From: AEGEAN-183 sp964002385
GTDB lineage: Bacteria > Pseudomonadota > Gammaproteobacteria > Magnimaribacterales > Magnimaribacteraceae
Assembly (NCBI GenBank): GCA_964002385.1
Contig: CAXFFS010000080.1
Coordinates: 1 to 6,003, forward strand
DNA: 6,003 nucleotides
Direction of reading: 5' to 3'
Each line of letters begins with the position of its first letter. Positions within the stretch are counted from its first letter, which is position 1. The position numbers and the translations under genes are program-made. A model generated the notes under the pieces. It searched no databases. It was not told the origin of the DNA and saw nothing but the letters and a program-made list of their open reading frames with translations. Shown here piece after piece: positions 5,410 through 6,003 of the stretch.

Positions 5410-6003
5410 ATGAAAGAACAAACAGATTTTGAAGAAAAAAATATAATTCCAGATCCTTGGAGCTTGCCGTTAGAGACGCTAGACGTCTCTAAGGCTGAAA
5501 TTTTCCAGAGTAACCAGCACGGAGAATATTTTCGAAGACTAAGGCAAGAATCTCCTGTTCACTTTTGTCAAGAAAGCCAATTTGGACCTTTTTGGTCGAT
5601 TACAAAGTTTAACGATATTATAGCCATAGACAGTGATCACAAGCGCTTTTCTTCTGATACAAATATAGTTATTGGAGACGCTCCACCTGAATTAGTTACA
5701 CCCATGTTCATAGCAATGGATGAACCAAAACATGGTGTGCAACGCAAATTAGTTCAGCCAGCAGTAGCACCTACACAACTATCTGAACTCGAAGTACTTA
5801 TAAGACAAAGAGTAGGTAACATTCTTGACAGTCTTCCTATAAATGAAGAATTTAACTGGGTAGAACTGGTTTCTAAGGAAATTACTACTCAAATGCTGGC
5901 TACTTTATTCGACTTTCCTTTCGAGGATCGACACCTCTTGCCTTACTGGTCTGACGCAGCCACAACATCTGAAACTGTTGGAATAGAAGTAGACATGAAT
6001 GAA
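5410..6003 (+). CDS. Cytochrome P450, CYP153-like (5' part)
   Basis: The first 198 codons of a bacterial cytochrome P450, open to the window end; about half of a typical protein of about 420 residues. P450s of this type insert one oxygen atom into a C-H bond using electrons from a ferredoxin and its reductase, in the cytoplasm. Visible motifs are FGPFWSITKF (58-67), FSSDTNIVIGD (80-90), the C-helix MDEPKHGVQR (103-112) with the heme-propionate-contacting H108 and R112, and QMLATLFDFPFEDR (161-174). This combination closely recalls CYP153 enzymes, which hydroxylate the terminal carbon of alkanes or fatty acyl chains. The oxygen-binding I helix, ExxR and heme-ligand Cys lie outside the window, so activity and subfamily cannot be confirmed. 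AGGA (5399-5402), seven bases before the ATG, supports the start. The 85-base gap upstream shows no clear promoter, so co-transcription with the methyltransferase gene is possible. Confidence 0.9.
   Translation, partial: MKEQTDFEEKNIIPDPWSLPLETLDVSKAEIFQSNQHGEYFRRLRQESPVHFCQESQFGPFWSITKFNDIIAIDSDHKRFSSDTNIVIGDAPPELVTPMFIAMDEPKHGVQRKLVQPAVAPTQLSELEVLIRQRVGNILDSLPINEEFNWVELVSKEITTQMLATLFDFPFEDRHLLPYWSDAATTSETVGIEVDMNE

Noticed and set aside
1..6003. CRISPR array, transposon ends or phage genes
   Set aside because: No regularly spaced repeats, transposase motifs or phage proteins were seen on either strand; the tRNA 3'-half duplication is the only mobility signal.

Overview
This window looks like an AT-rich, gene-dense segment of a bacterial chromosome with short intergenic gaps. 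The protein families are an ACAD10/11-type acyl-CoA dehydrogenase, an RhlE-type DEAD-box helicase and a CYP153-like P450. Together with the AT-rich, compact layout they suggest a streamlined marine gammaproteobacterium, possibly SAR86-like. That placement is inference from gene style; the window contains no taxonomic marker gene.

Layout, left to right. An acyl-CoA dehydrogenase gene (minus strand) is divergent from a gene for an exported cyclase-family metal-dependent hydrolase (plus strand, about 1.3 to 2.3 kb). The two share a gap of about 50 bp. Twelve bases after the hydrolase stop lies a complete tRNA-Lys(CUU) gene with an encoded CCA end. A 142-residue cupin gene follows on the minus strand. 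Just beyond it is an exact 40-base second copy of the 3' half of the tRNA, running from the base after the anticodon through CCA. Next come an RhlE-like RNA helicase gene (minus), a 180-bp divergent intergenic region, a class I SAM-dependent methyltransferase gene (plus), and the first 198 codons of a CYP153-like cytochrome P450 gene (plus), which is cut by the window end.

The main structural observation is the tRNA-Lys 3'-end duplication bracketing a 571-bp stretch with one cupin gene and no integrase. This is the footprint expected from site-specific integration into a tRNA gene: one junction restores the tRNA and the displaced 3' half marks the far end. It is either a decayed island or a minimal cargo-only element moved by a recombinase supplied elsewhere.

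Several genes suit oxidation of lipids or small organic molecules: the P450 (terminal hydroxylation of alkyl chains), the acyl-CoA dehydrogenase (beta-oxidation-type step), the metal-dependent hydrolase and the cupin dioxygenase-like protein. They are not one operon, and a shared pathway is only a hypothesis. No stretch longer than 300 bases lacks a gene. The first 39 bases show nothing recognisable.
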